From Ensifer adhaerens (GTDB lineage: Bacteria; Pseudomonadota; Alphaproteobacteria; Rhizobiales; Rhizobiaceae), in assembly GCF_001270265.1 (NCBI RefSeq), contig NZ_LGAP01000032.1, positions 1 to 64,000 on the forward strand: DNA of 64,000 nt. The letters are read 5' to 3'. Made by a program: the position numbers and the translations under genes. The notes under the pieces are model-generated. The model made no database searches and was not told where the DNA came from. It worked only from the letters and a program-made list of their open reading frames with translations. Numbering within the stretch: position 1 is the first letter of the stretch; the number at the start of each line of letters is the position of its first letter. Positions 34,421-44,055 of the stretch are shown here, piece after piece.

Positions 34421-35004
34421 GCAGGCCGCTGGTTGAAGCATCTCTGGCAGCGGATCGAACCTCCGCTGCCAGAAACGATGTGTTGGCGCATTTTCCCCAA
34501 TGTAGACGCACGTTCCTCCTCGCCACAGTACCTTGCCGCGCTTTGGTGTTTTGTACTTGGCGACAACGTTCACGTGCTCGCTCGCGATGGTAACCGGCAC
34601 GCCCTAGCCATAGTCGCATGTTCCGCCCGGACGGTGAGCGGATAATCGACGCAATGCACCCTTATTGCCATCAGTCGCCCCCTGGATGTCATCTTCGGAT
34701 GCGGAGAGCTGACACGCGCGATCCTTCTGAGCTGCGCGTTAGCGACCGCCCACTGACCAGCAGTGAGATAGCGCAGGGCGGCGATGAGAGGCGACGACGC
34801 GCGGGACAGGAAGTATGTTTCCGAGCTCGTGAAACGTGTGTCCAATGCCCCCGACAGTAACGCGACGAGAGCAACGATCGATCGCTCAAGGACCACCATG
34901 GGAACCAGGCATGGGCGAGAAAAGGGTCTAACTAAGATCGCATGATCCCTAGACCGCCGGGAATGGGGCTGGATGATGGTTTTCGGCCCGAAGCGGACTT
35001 CGCG
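34421..35004. other. gene-free stretch
   Basis: About 580 bases; the frames here lack ribosome sites and recognisable similarity. No regulatory element supported. Confidence 0.35.
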
Positions 35005-35634
35005 TCACACGGTCGTTGTAAGAATGAGGGCCTGATCCAGAATAAGCAGGAGAGCGATGGTGATCATCGCGGCCCCGGATGCCTGGCTTACAAGACGAGC
35101 AACTCTTGGCCGGGTGCGCAGGACAAAACGGGAGCCGAGGCCAACAATGGAGTAGATCACCCCGCAGTTGACGATATGAACCAAGCCCAATGCGGTGATC
35201 TGGCCGGATATCGGCCATGTAGTCGTCTGACTTGTGAATTGAGGTAGCAGGGCAAGGAATAGCAGAAGCGCCTTTGGGTTCACGCCGCTGATCCCGAAAC
35301 CCCGAAATAGCCACCCGGACCATGTACTTTCTTGGCCGTGGCCAACCTTTGGAACAGGCGGGTTCAGTAAAACTCTAAGGCCGAGGTAGAATAGGTAGCC
35401 AGCACCGATCAAGGTTAAACCTGTCAAAATGAGGGGAACGCTTGCTACAATCGCACCGACGCCGGCCGCGACCACGAGCGTAATCACAAGGTAGCCCAAC
35501 AGCATCCCGCCGACTGCGGGCACGACTGTGCGATCCCGCATGCCTGCCGAAATCGCGTAGGCCCAATCAGCCCCCGGCGTCAGGACCAACGATATCGACA
35601 ATGCCCAGAAGGCCCCCAGCAACCCCATTTCCAT
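35005..35634 (-). CDS. LysE/RhtB-family amino acid exporter
   Basis: A 209-residue protein with about six membrane helices. The N-terminal MGLLGAFWALSISLVLTPGA is the characteristic LysE start, with TPGADWAY in place of the usual TPGPD; GVNPKALLLFLALLP is the conserved central loop. The start ATG 35634 follows AAGGTGG. It is divergent from an AsnC-type regulator, which probably controls it in response to an amino acid. Confidence 0.85.
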   Translation of the reverse strand: MEMGLLGAFWALSISLVLTPGADWAYAISAGMRDRTVVPAVGGMLLGYLVITLVVAAGVGAIVASVPLILTGLTLIGAGYLFYLGLRVLLNPPVPKVGHGQESTWSGWLFRGFGISGVNPKALLLFLALLPQFTSQTTTWPISGQITALGLVHIVNCGVIYSIVGLGSRFVLRTRPRVARLVSQASGAAMITIALLLILDQALILTTTV

Positions 35635-35739
35635 GCGTGAACCACCTTCGTTGAATGGTCCGGGAATATACTTTGAAATCAGAAGGAGATGTTCCTTAAG
35701 TATTGCCAACGGACGGCGATTTGAGGCAATATCTCCCTC

Positions 35740-36192
35740 ATGGACGCGATTGATCGCAAGATACTTGCCACGCTTCAGAGCGAAGGTCGACTTTCTGCCA
35801 CGGACTTAGCTGCTCGCGTAGGCCTTAGTCTGTCGCCTTGCCACCGACGCCTGCGAGCGCTTGAGCAAGCTGGCGTGATTACAGACTACCGTGCAACGAT
35901 TGATCCTGCGAAATTGGGGCTGGGCTTCTCTGCTATCGTGTTCGCGACATTGGGGGAGGGCAGCCGGGATAACGTCCTCTCGTTCGAGACGGCCTTGTTT
36001 AAGGTGCCCGAAATCATTCAGGCACAGCGCCTATTTGGCGATCCCGACTACATGCTTCATGTTATTACCGAGGACTTGGCTACCTTCCAACGGCTCTATG
36101 ACGATAGCCTTTTGGCTTTGCCGCATGTCTCGCGCCTAAGCTCGACGCTAGTGATGAAAAACGTCATTCAGAGCCGCCCGTTTCCGATCTAA
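35740..36192 (+). CDS. Lrp/AsnC-family transcriptional regulator
   Basis: A 150-residue protein: MDAIDRKILATLQSEGRLSA opens the winged helix (1-60), with LSLSPCHRRLRALEQAGVI as the recognition part, then a RAM ligand domain. Lrp-type proteins bind amino acids. The divergent exporter gene, whose start is 105 bases away, is its likely target. Confidence 0.88.
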   Translation: MDAIDRKILATLQSEGRLSATDLAARVGLSLSPCHRRLRALEQAGVITDYRATIDPAKLGLGFSAIVFATLGEGSRDNVLSFETALFKVPEIIQAQRLFGDPDYMLHVITEDLATFQRLYDDSLLALPHVSRLSSTLVMKNVIQSRPFPI

Positions 36193-36390
36193 TCGGCAAC
36201 CCCGGTGTCGAGCGCCTGCAAAAAAAGGATGCTAGTGCTCCGATACGACCTGGTAGCAGGTCTCCCTGCAGCACGCCAAACGATTGAACCATGGCTGCGT
36301 GAGAGGCGTCGAGCAGCAGGCTGACGTCATTGGCCGAGCGTCCCTTGTCGAGATAAGGTTTCAGCGGCGGCATTGCGGTCTTCGTGAATG

Positions 36391-37224
36391 TCACCGATAG
36401 GCCCGGTCAGTTCGAAGCTGGGCCAACGATGCCTCGATGAATTCGAAGGATCGGCGAATGTCATCTTCGATCGCGCCACTGGTTTGGACGAGGGGACACG
36501 TACATTCGAACGAAAAGGGTCCGTCATAGCCCGCATTTGACAAGGCGGCGATCTGAGCAAGGGTGCCGCAGCGGTCATCGCCGTCTACCAGGACGCGGTG
36601 CGCATCGAGGGTTTCGTCAAGCGCCGGTAGCGGATCGGATATCCCCGATATATGCACCATTGCGGTATATGCAGGATACAGCGTTCCCCCGCCGGCGATC
36701 GCGTGCTGGAACGTGTCGTGCACCAGCCTGAACTTCGCTTTCCCGCCCTCCGCCTCGATGGCATCGACAAGCTCCGCCTTGTGTTTCAACGATGAGGACG
36801 CAAAGCCAATCGGTTCGATAAGCCCGAACAGATTGATGCCTGCCAGCATGGGGAGGATTTCGCGGATGGCCTGGCGCAGCGCCGTTTGCCGAACACCATC
36901 CTCTGTCGCCTTTCCGTCGACGCGCGGAATCAGGCTGAAGGTCTCGGCGCCGCTTTCAACTGCGGCATCAATGAGTGCCTGCACGGCAGAGCCCGTCTTG
37001 GCGGACCAGTCGTTGAAGGGATAGACTTCGCTAAGCCCCAATAGCCTGAGGTCTTTCTCGCGCGCCATCGCTCCCGCTTCGCGAGGAGAAATCCCATCGA
37101 ACAGCCCTCTGCCAAGATCGTTGCGCGGCTCCACGCCCACACAGCCGAGCGCTTTTGCCAAGTCGAGGAATGCTTCATAAGACAGGTGCGGGGCGGTTTT
37201 CTGGTTGAGCGCTCTTTGTATCAT
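36391..37224 (-). CDS. sugar phosphate isomerase/epimerase-like TIM barrel (IolI-like)
   Basis: A 277-residue AP-endonuclease-2-type TIM barrel. Metal-ligand candidates include E in LIEPIGFASSS, H in RLVHDTFQHA and E in FSFECTCPL. The start overlaps the iolB stop by four bases (ATGA), placing it last in the iol operon. Its size and fold match IolI, which interconverts inosose isomers, but other members of the family (hydroxypyruvate isomerase, inosose dehydratase) cannot be ruled out. The longer upstream frame overlaps iolB and is not used. Confidence 0.72.
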   Translation of the reverse strand: MIQRALNQKTAPHLSYEAFLDLAKALGCVGVEPRNDLGRGLFDGISPREAGAMAREKDLRLLGLSEVYPFNDWSAKTGSAVQALIDAAVESGAETFSLIPRVDGKATEDGVRQTALRQAIREILPMLAGINLFGLIEPIGFASSSLKHKAELVDAIEAEGGKAKFRLVHDTFQHAIAGGGTLYPAYTAMVHISGISDPLPALDETLDAHRVLVDGDDRCGTLAQIAALSNAGYDGPFSFECTCPLVQTSGAIEDDIRRSFEFIEASLAQLRTDRAYR

Positions 37225-38030
37225 TTTGCATCGCTCTCCATGATCCACTCGACTTCTGGTGCGGGAATGAAGCGCCACTTGCGTAACGGCCCGGCCATGA
37301 CGTTGAGGTAGTACATTTCGAAACCATAGGGCGCGCCGCAAGGATGGTGGCCGCGCGGAACAAGGACGACGTCGCCGTCTTTGACCGCCATCGTTTCATC
37401 GAGCCGTCCGTCATCAGTGTATACCCGCTGAACACCGAACCCGGAGGCGGGGTTGAGGCGATGATAGTAGGTTTCTTCGAGATAGGTGATACGAGGAAAG
37501 TCGTCCTCATCGTGGCGATGGCTTGGATAGGACGACCAATGCCCAGCAGGCGTGAAGACTTCCGTCACAAGCAAGCTATCGCAATAGTCCTCGTTTTCCA
37601 TGGCAATGTTGTTGATGTATCGGGTATTTGTCCCCTTACCGCGTGCGGTCAGCGAAATTCCGCCAGGACCGATCCGGCGTGCAGCGTGGCCGCCCTTTCC
37701 CGGTGCTGAACAGACTGCAATGACGCAATCCGTTTCAGCGACCGCGTTCCAGTTACTGTCATTCGGTACATAGAGGCAATGGGGTGGTGTCTTCTCGAAG
37801 ACGTTCATGCGATCACCAAGCACGCCCCAGTCTTGCTCCGCCGCACGAAGCTTGGCCTTGCCCTCGACTATCACGAGTATGACCTCGCGATCTCCGGTCG
37901 TCTCCGCGGCCTCCTCGCCCGCCCGCAAACGGTAGACTGAGAAGCCAACGAAACGCCAACCTGCGGCGTGCGGCGTGATCTCATGGACCTTGCCATGGCT
38001 GCCGAATGGTTTGCGCAGAAGATCAACCAT
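37221..38030 (-). CDS. iolB: 5-deoxy-glucuronate isomerase
   Basis: A 269-residue bicupin of the IolB family. Diagnostic stretches are SYPSHRHDEDDFPRITYLEE and GDVVLVPRGHHPC, which hold the metal-binding histidines. IolB converts 5-deoxy-D-glucuronate to 2-deoxy-5-keto-D-gluconate. ATG 38030 follows GAGGAGC, ten bases after the iolD stop. It is positioned between iolD and the TIM-barrel gene. Confidence 0.95.
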   Translation of the reverse strand: MVDLLRKPFGSHGKVHEITPHAAGWRFVGFSVYRLRAGEEAAETTGDREVILVIVEGKAKLRAAEQDWGVLGDRMNVFEKTPPHCLYVPNDSNWNAVAETDCVIAVCSAPGKGGHAARRIGPGGISLTARGKGTNTRYINNIAMENEDYCDSLLVTEVFTPAGHWSSYPSHRHDEDDFPRITYLEETYYHRLNPASGFGVQRVYTDDGRLDETMAVKDGDVVLVPRGHHPCGAPYGFEMYYLNVMAGPLRKWRFIPAPEVEWIMESDAK

Positions 38031-38040
38031 ATCGAGCTCC

Positions 38041-39879
38041 TCAGTTGAAGGTCCGCTGATCGCGCGCATTCCGATTGTAATGATCACGCGCGCGCTCTAG
38101 CCGTTCCGGGCCGCCGACCTGTGGCACCGCGACGTCCCACCAGCCACCGCCCGCTCCTGTGCCTGGAACGGCATCGGTCTCGATCACGATGACCGTCGGT
38201 TTGGTGCGAGAACGCGCTTCGACGATCTTTCTCTCGAGGTCGGCGATGTCGGCTGCCTTCTCCGCATGGGCACCCATCGATCGGGCATGTCCCACGAAGT
38301 CCAGTTCCGGCATCTCCTCGATATTGCTGTCCTTGTACATGTTGTTGAATTCGGCTCCGCCACACTCGATCTGCAGGCGATTGATGCAGCCATAGCCACG
38401 GTTGTCAGTCAGAACCACCGTAAACGGGACCCGGCGCATGACCGCCGTGGCCAACTCCGAATTCGCCATCATATACGAACCGTCACCGACGAAGCAGACG
38501 ACCTCCTTATCAGGAGACGCCAGCTTGATACCCATGGCGCCGGCCACTTCGTAGCCCATGCAGGAATAGCCATACTCCATATGGTAGCCGCCCTTGGCGG
38601 ACTGCCAAAGGACCTGCAACGCTCCGGGCATGGTGCCGGCGGCACACATGACCACGGTGTCGTCGGTGGAGACCCTTTGCACGGCACCGATGACCTGCGC
38701 ATCGGTCGGGAGATGGTTCGTTACACCGGCTTCGGGCGCCGCGGTAGCGGATTTCACTGCCTCATGCCAGCGGCTCCGGGAGCCGGCATCGAAATCTGCG
38801 GCTTTGTGATCGTGAAGAAGTGCAGATAGTTTCTCCAGCGTCACGCGCGCGTCCCCGACGACAGGAACTGCACCGTGCTTCGTCGCGTCGTAACCATGAA
38901 GGTTGATTGAGATGAGTTTGCGTCCGTCGTTCTTGAAGAGCGCCCAGGATCCCGTCGTGAAATCCTGAAACCGCGTTCCCACACCAATCACCAGGTCTGC
39001 ATTTTCGCATAGACGGTTGGCGCATTCCGAGCCGGTAACCCCTGGAGATCCGAAGTTGAACTCAACGGTCCAGGCATTGCCACCCTTCCCCGCTTGAGTT
39101 TCAACGAAAGGAATATTGTGCTCTCTCGAGAAGGCGGCCAGCGTATCTTCTGCATCGGAATAGAGAACGCCGCCACCGGAGATGATCACCGGGTTTTTGG
39201 CGGCACGTACCAAAGTGGCGACCTCTTCCAGTTCGCGCGGATCGGGCTCCGGCCGGCGGATCCGCCAGACCTTCGGTTCGAAGAAGCTTTCCGGGTAGTC
39301 GAAAGCATCCGCCTGCACGTCCTGGCAGAAGGCGAGGCATACCGGACCGCAGTTTGCTGGGTCGGTCATTACCGAGAGCGCCCGCGGAAGCGCGGTCAGC
39401 AGATGTTCCGGTCGTGCGATCCGATCGAAATATCTGACTACGGGCTTGAAAGCATCGTTGGCACTGATCGTACCGTCATCGAAATCCTCGATCTGCTGAA
39501 GGACGGGATCCGGCCGGCGATTGGCAAAGACATCACCGGGGATGAATAGCACCGGCAGCCGATTGACATGTGCGAGCGCGGCTGCCGTCACCAAGTTGGT
39601 GGCCCCCGGTCCGATGGACGAAGTCACAGCATGGGCGCGCTTTCGCCGCTTGGTCTTGGCATAAGCGATGGCAGCATGCGCCATCGTCTGCTCGTTCTGG
39701 CCACGCCATGTCGGTAGGGCATCCCCAATGCCATGCAAAGCTTCGCCGAGACCTGCCACGTTTCCGTGGCCGAAGATTGCCCAAACGCCTTCAATGAAGC
39801 GATCGCCGTCGTCTGTCATCTGCACGGAAAGCCATTTGACCAGCGCCTGGGCTGCCGTGAGCTTGATTGTCTTTGTCAT
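38041..39879 (-). CDS. iolD: 3D-(3,5/4)-trihydroxycyclohexane-1,2-dione hydrolase
   Basis: A 612-residue thiamine diphosphate enzyme. The N-terminal pyrimidine domain holds FGHGNVAGLGEAL and RGQNEQTMAHAA; the C-terminal cofactor domain has the GDGSYMM motif. IolD opens the ring of trihydroxycyclohexane-dione to give 5-deoxy-glucuronate. The start overlaps the iolC stop by four bases. Length matches IolD proteins. Confidence 0.95.
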   Translation of the reverse strand: MTKTIKLTAAQALVKWLSVQMTDDGDRFIEGVWAIFGHGNVAGLGEALHGIGDALPTWRGQNEQTMAHAAIAYAKTKRRKRAHAVTSSIGPGATNLVTAAALAHVNRLPVLFIPGDVFANRRPDPVLQQIEDFDDGTISANDAFKPVVRYFDRIARPEHLLTALPRALSVMTDPANCGPVCLAFCQDVQADAFDYPESFFEPKVWRIRRPEPDPRELEEVATLVRAAKNPVIISGGGVLYSDAEDTLAAFSREHNIPFVETQAGKGGNAWTVEFNFGSPGVTGSECANRLCENADLVIGVGTRFQDFTTGSWALFKNDGRKLISINLHGYDATKHGAVPVVGDARVTLEKLSALLHDHKAADFDAGSRSRWHEAVKSATAAPEAGVTNHLPTDAQVIGAVQRVSTDDTVVMCAAGTMPGALQVLWQSAKGGYHMEYGYSCMGYEVAGAMGIKLASPDKEVVCFVGDGSYMMANSELATAVMRRVPFTVVLTDNRGYGCINRLQIECGGAEFNNMYKDSNIEEMPELDFVGHARSMGAHAEKAADIADLERKIVEARSRTKPTVIVIETDAVPGTGAGGGWWDVAVPQVGGPERLERARDHYNRNARDQRTFN

Positions 39880-41798
39880 GCTGCCTTCTCCCGCGCGACT
39901 GCCCGCGCCTTGTCCCAGATCGACGCCAGGCGCCCATAACGCTTCGCCATCTCCTCGACGGCGACCGCGTCTTCGATTTCGTCCTTCATCCAGGCGCGCG
40001 CGACATCGCCGAAGATGGTTCGCCCAACCGCGAATCCGCGGACCAGGTCGAAACTCGCCGCTACCTCAAAGCTGGCGGCGAGTTCCGCCTCCGGCGCATC
40101 GAGACCGAGCACGACGATGCCGCGCGTGTACCGGTCGTTCTTTTCAATTGCTGCTATCGTGTTCGACCACGCCGCGGGCGTCGTCATCGGTTCCAGTTTC
40201 CACCAGTCGGGGGAAACGCCGATATCGTAGAACTGCTGTATGAGCACAGCGGTGGTCTCGTCGTTAACCGGGCCGACCTTCGACGGAATGATTTCCAGCA
40301 GGAACTCCAAATTGTTGCGCCGAGACGCTTCGAACAGTCGTTTGACGGTCGCCTCCTGGTCGGCACGTGTCTGGGCATCATCGCCTGGGTGGCAGAAGCA
40401 CAGGACCTTTACGACATTGTCGCGCGTCCATTCGCTCAAGCCCCCATAGTCGCTCCCAAGTTCGGGCTCCAGCGTCAGTGGGCGTGACCCTGGCCACTCG
40501 CAAGGCCGCCCAATCCACAAGCCACTCCCCGAGGCTGCATGCAGCGCCTTTCTGCCGATGCGATTGTCGCAGAGAATGCCGTAGCCCGGTCGTCCAGCCT
40601 GAACTTGGACTGCAGCCTGGAGGCAGAGTTCCTTGAATGCGCCACCGCGTTCCAAGGTGTAGCCCGGCATTTGCTCGAGCTGGAATCGATGGTCGAAGGC
40701 GAATATCCGATAGTCCCGCCAGTCTTCGCCATGATTGCGATGGCGATTGGTCGACCAATGGACCTGTTCGACCGCTCCATCATTGCGCAGGTCTGGCCGC
40801 TGAATACCTCGTTGCAGGAAAAAATCCAGCTCCCTCAATGAGGGATAAGCGGGCGTGCAGCCGTGGCGGGAGACCGCAAACGCGCCGCAGGCGTTTGCGT
40901 ATCTGAGAGAGGTCGACCAATCCTCACCGTCGAGCCAGCCTTTGAGGAGACCGGAGAAAAAGCCATCGCCGGCGCCGAGGACATTGAAGACTTCGATCGG
41001 GAAACCTTCGCCCGAGATTCCATCGTCCGGACTGTTAGGGATGCTGCCCTCAAACGCTACCGCCCCCTTGGCGCCTCGCTTCAAGACTAGCGTAGCAGAC
41101 GATACCGCACGGACTGCTCTCAAGGCTGCGGCAGTATCGGTCGTCCCGCCGGCGATGTGAAATTCCTCTTCAGTGCCGACAATCAGGTCGAAGAAATGCA
41201 ATGTCGACTGAAGTTTTTCGGTAACCTCACGGCTGGCAACAAAACGGCTTTCACCGTCATCATGACCGGCGACTCCCCAGAGATTAGGCCGGTAGTCGAT
41301 ATCGAGCGCGGTCTTGGCACCGCTATCTCGCGCGAAGCCGAGCGCCTTGAGAACAGCAGCCTCGGTGCGAGCATTCGACAAATGCGTGCCTGTTACGACA
41401 ACGGCGCGCGCCGAGGCGATATAGGCCTGCTGGATATCGGTCTCGCAGAGTGCCATGTCTGCACAATTTTCGCGGTAGAAGATCAAGGGGAATGTATCCT
41501 CGTCACGAATGCCGAGGAGCACAAGGGCCGTCAGACGTTCCGGATCGGTAACGACACCACCAACATCCACACCCTCCCGCAGAAGATGTTCGCGGATGAA
41601 GCGGCCCATGTGCTCGTCGCCGACCCGCGTGATCAGGCCGGATTTCAGTCCGAGCCGTGCTGCCCCGCAGGCAATGTTCGTCGGGGAACCACCAATGTAC
41701 TTGCTGAACGAGCCCATATCCTCCAATCGGCCGCCCACCTGTAGGCCGTAGAGATCGACTGATGATCGGCCGATGGTAATGACGTCGAGTGGTTTCAT
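39876..41798 (-). CDS. iolC: 5-dehydro-2-deoxygluconokinase fused to a DUF2090 domain
   Basis: A 640-residue protein. Residues 1-330 form a PfkB-family kinase (IGRSSVDLYGLQ at the start and the GAGDGFFSG anion-hole motif), which phosphorylates 2-deoxy-5-keto-gluconate. Residues from about 340 form a DUF2090 domain of aldolase-like fold (for example KVLCFCHPGDDAQTRADQE and GIVVLGLDAPEAE). In rhizobia this fused form is common and might supply the IolJ-like aldolase step, which is otherwise missing here. ATG 41798 follows AGGAGAG. Confidence 0.93.
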   Translation of the reverse strand: MKPLDVITIGRSSVDLYGLQVGGRLEDMGSFSKYIGGSPTNIACGAARLGLKSGLITRVGDEHMGRFIREHLLREGVDVGGVVTDPERLTALVLLGIRDEDTFPLIFYRENCADMALCETDIQQAYIASARAVVVTGTHLSNARTEAAVLKALGFARDSGAKTALDIDYRPNLWGVAGHDDGESRFVASREVTEKLQSTLHFFDLIVGTEEEFHIAGGTTDTAAALRAVRAVSSATLVLKRGAKGAVAFEGSIPNSPDDGISGEGFPIEVFNVLGAGDGFFSGLLKGWLDGEDWSTSLRYANACGAFAVSRHGCTPAYPSLRELDFFLQRGIQRPDLRNDGAVEQVHWSTNRHRNHGEDWRDYRIFAFDHRFQLEQMPGYTLERGGAFKELCLQAAVQVQAGRPGYGILCDNRIGRKALHAASGSGLWIGRPCEWPGSRPLTLEPELGSDYGGLSEWTRDNVVKVLCFCHPGDDAQTRADQEATVKRLFEASRRNNLEFLLEIIPSKVGPVNDETTAVLIQQFYDIGVSPDWWKLEPMTTPAAWSNTIAAIEKNDRYTRGIVVLGLDAPEAELAASFEVAASFDLVRGFAVGRTIFGDVARAWMKDEIEDAVAVEEMAKRYGRLASIWDKARAVAREKAA

Positions 41799-41814
41799 TT
41801 CGAGTCTCTCCTAC

Positions 41815-42744
41815 TCAGAAAGCGGCACGCGCAAGGAAAGCCCGGCTGGCTGCCAGATCATCCAGAACGCTGCCCGTGTTGCGCGGATCCCGCTCTTGTT
41901 CGATGGTGATGTAGCCGCCGTAGCCAAGTTCGGTCAGAAGCGCTCGGACGGAATGGTAGTCGATCGATCCGCGACCGATCGGGCACATGACACCCTTGGC
42001 GCAGGCGTCGAAGAAACGGATGCGCTCTTCCATGACCTCGGCGTAGACCTTGGCGTCGATGTCCTTGAAATGGATGTAGTCGACGCGATCCCAGTATTGC
42101 CGAAGCGTGGCAACAGGATTCATGCCGGAATAGGCCATATGGCCGGTATCCAGGCAGAGCCCTGCAAGATCGGCCGGGATGTCGTCGACGACTCGCTGCA
42201 GCTCGTCGGCGAACTCGATATATCCGCCTGCGTGAGGATGGATCGTCGAGCGCACGCCCCATTTGCCGCGCGCAAGCGCCGCGATGGCACAGATGTTGTC
42301 GATCATGCCCTGCCACGCGCTTTCATCGAGGCGGGGTGCGCGATCAGAATGGCCCGCCGCATAGTCGCGCTCGTCGTGACCCCAATCCATCACTGTGAGA
42401 TAGGGCGCCGCATAGTATTGGCCCGGGTGCGTTTCAGGTTTCGGTAACCGGGTGATGAGCGCGCAGATTTCGTCGGTCTGGCGCAAAAGATTTTCGCGAT
42501 TGGACGGGGAAACGAGATCTGCAAAGATTGTACCGGCGACGACCTTTAGGCCGCGTTGGTCGAGCGCTTTTGATACCTGCCCCAGATCCAATGGCAGATA
42601 GCCATAGGGTCCGAGTTCCAATCCGCCAAAGCCGGCTGCCTGCGCTTCATCGAGCACCTTTTCCCAGGCTGGTAGGTGCGGATTGTTGACGTCATCGACA
42701 CCCCAACAGCAGGGCGCAGTTGTTATAGTGATTGGATTGCGCAT
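41815..42744 (-). CDS. iolE: myo-inosose-2 dehydratase
   Basis: A 309-residue TIM barrel with the IolE opening TTAPCCWGVDD, and later STIHPHAGGYIEF, LCLDTGHMAYSGM and YIHFKDID, which supply metal ligands E, D, H and E. IolE dehydrates 2-keto-myo-inositol to the trihydroxycyclohexane-dione used by IolD. It follows the next upstream gene with a 22-base overlap and precedes iolC. Confidence 0.85.
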   Translation of the reverse strand: MRNPITITTAPCCWGVDDVNNPHLPAWEKVLDEAQAAGFGGLELGPYGYLPLDLGQVSKALDQRGLKVVAGTIFADLVSPSNRENLLRQTDEICALITRLPKPETHPGQYYAAPYLTVMDWGHDERDYAAGHSDRAPRLDESAWQGMIDNICAIAALARGKWGVRSTIHPHAGGYIEFADELQRVVDDIPADLAGLCLDTGHMAYSGMNPVATLRQYWDRVDYIHFKDIDAKVYAEVMEERIRFFDACAKGVMCPIGRGSIDYHSVRALLTELGYGGYITIEQERDPRNTGSVLDDLAASRAFLARAAF

Positions 42745-43037
42745 GAGGTTTCGGCCGTGATTGTCTCGAAAGTAAACGACCGGTGGAACGGTTCGTAAAA
42801 CTCGAGGAAGCGTTGCGTATGGTCTCTTAGTAGGTGTTCCGCATAGGCATGCTCATCTTGCCACGACTCGATAAAAGCCAGCCGGTTCGGATCGTCCGTG
42901 CAGGTAAAGCAGTCAAAGGAAAGACAGCCGTTTTCGGCCCTCGTCGCTGACTGCAACTCCGGAGCGCGGGCGAGAACCTCGTCCCGCGTCCCCGGAACAA
43001 GCTCAACCGTGACGATGAACTTGTACGGCTGAGTCAT
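42723..43037 (-). CDS. antibiotic biosynthesis monooxygenase-domain (ABM) protein
   Basis: A 104-residue dimeric alpha-beta barrel protein: FIVTVELVPGTRDEVLAR, RAENGCLSFDCF and FIESWQDEHAYAEHL are typical of the ABM/LsrG superfamily. Members can be cofactor-free monooxygenases or small isomerases. It overlaps the TIM-barrel gene upstream by four bases and iolE by 22, so it belongs to the inositol operon, where its role is unknown. Confidence 0.8.
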   Translation of the reverse strand: MTQPYKFIVTVELVPGTRDEVLARAPELQSATRAENGCLSFDCFTCTDDPNRLAFIESWQDEHAYAEHLLRDHTQRFLEFYEPFHRSFTFETITAETSCAIQSL

Positions 43038-43975
43038 CGGCTGATCGTGGCCTGAAGCGCGTCGATGGACGACTGGATGCCGGCGTCAGTCGACATGGTA
43101 AAGTCTTCCATTTCGAGGCTGACCCAGCCGTTATAGCCCACCATGCGAACAACAGAGAAAAACTCCTTCCACCACTGCAGATCGTGGCCGGCGCCGACTG
43201 CGACGTAGTTCCAAGTGCGGTTGGCCACGTCTGTGACATCCTTGAGCTCCAGGAGGCCGTTGACGTCGGCAAGTCCGCGCTCGATACGCGTGTCTTTGCC
43301 GTGGCAATGATGAATTGCGCTTCCGAGCGCGCGAGCCGAGGCAATCGGATCGGCGCCCTTCCAGAACAGATGGCTGGGATCGAGATTCATACCCACGGTC
43401 GGGCCGACCTCGTTGCGCAGACGAAACAGAGTTTCGGGATTCCATACGAGCATCGCCGAGAAGTTCTCAAGCGCATATTTCTCAACGCCGACCTCCTTGG
43501 CGAGTTTCACGAGGTCGTGCCACAGTGGGAAAGCGCGGTCTTCCCATTGGTAGCGGTCACGCTCGGGCATCTCATCCGGCCAGCTCTTGGTATAGACGAG
43601 CCAGTTCGGCACCATATCGCCCGGAGCGGCTTCCGGCAGCCCGGACATCGTGACGATCGTCTTAACGCCGATTTCGCCGGCAAGACGGATTGTCTGCTCC
43701 ATCTCCTTGCGATGCCGCTTGCCCATGTTACCCGGATCGAGCGGATTTGCCGAGCAATTGAGGGCGGCGATCTCCAGGCCCCGCGCCTCGATCTCCTTCA
43801 GCTTGGACTTGAGCAGCCCCTTGTCGGCAAGGAGCTCGTCGGCGCGGAAATGCGGCGCGCGGGACCAACCGCCCCCGGTCATTTCGACACCTTCGACGCC
43901 GAGTTTGACGCATTTGTCGAGCATATCCGTGAAGGACAAATCGCCCATTACGTCAGTGCAAATCGAGAGTTTCAT
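43034..43975 (-). CDS. sugar phosphate isomerase/epimerase TIM barrel
   Basis: A 313-residue AP-endonuclease-2 barrel. It opens MKLSICTDVMGDLSF and has the metal-binding stretches ALENFSAMLVWN, MNLDPSHLFWKG, IHHCHGKDT and WVSLEMEDFT. The residue pattern (E, D/H, H, E) is that of xylose isomerase-like inositol and ketose epimerases. It is co-transcribed with iolE and an ABM gene. It could isomerise scyllo- or chiro-inosose; the precise reaction is not visible. Confidence 0.8.
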   Translation of the reverse strand: MKLSICTDVMGDLSFTDMLDKCVKLGVEGVEMTGGGWSRAPHFRADELLADKGLLKSKLKEIEARGLEIAALNCSANPLDPGNMGKRHRKEMEQTIRLAGEIGVKTIVTMSGLPEAAPGDMVPNWLVYTKSWPDEMPERDRYQWEDRAFPLWHDLVKLAKEVGVEKYALENFSAMLVWNPETLFRLRNEVGPTVGMNLDPSHLFWKGADPIASARALGSAIHHCHGKDTRIERGLADVNGLLELKDVTDVANRTWNYVAVGAGHDLQWWKEFFSVVRMVGYNGWVSLEMEDFTMSTDAGIQSSIDALQATISR

Positions 43976-44055
43976 AAGGTTGTCTTTCCAGTGTTCGAAA
44001 AATTGGGGACCCGTGCTTGGGAGGAGTGGAGGGTGACGCGCCCCCTAGGCTGCAA

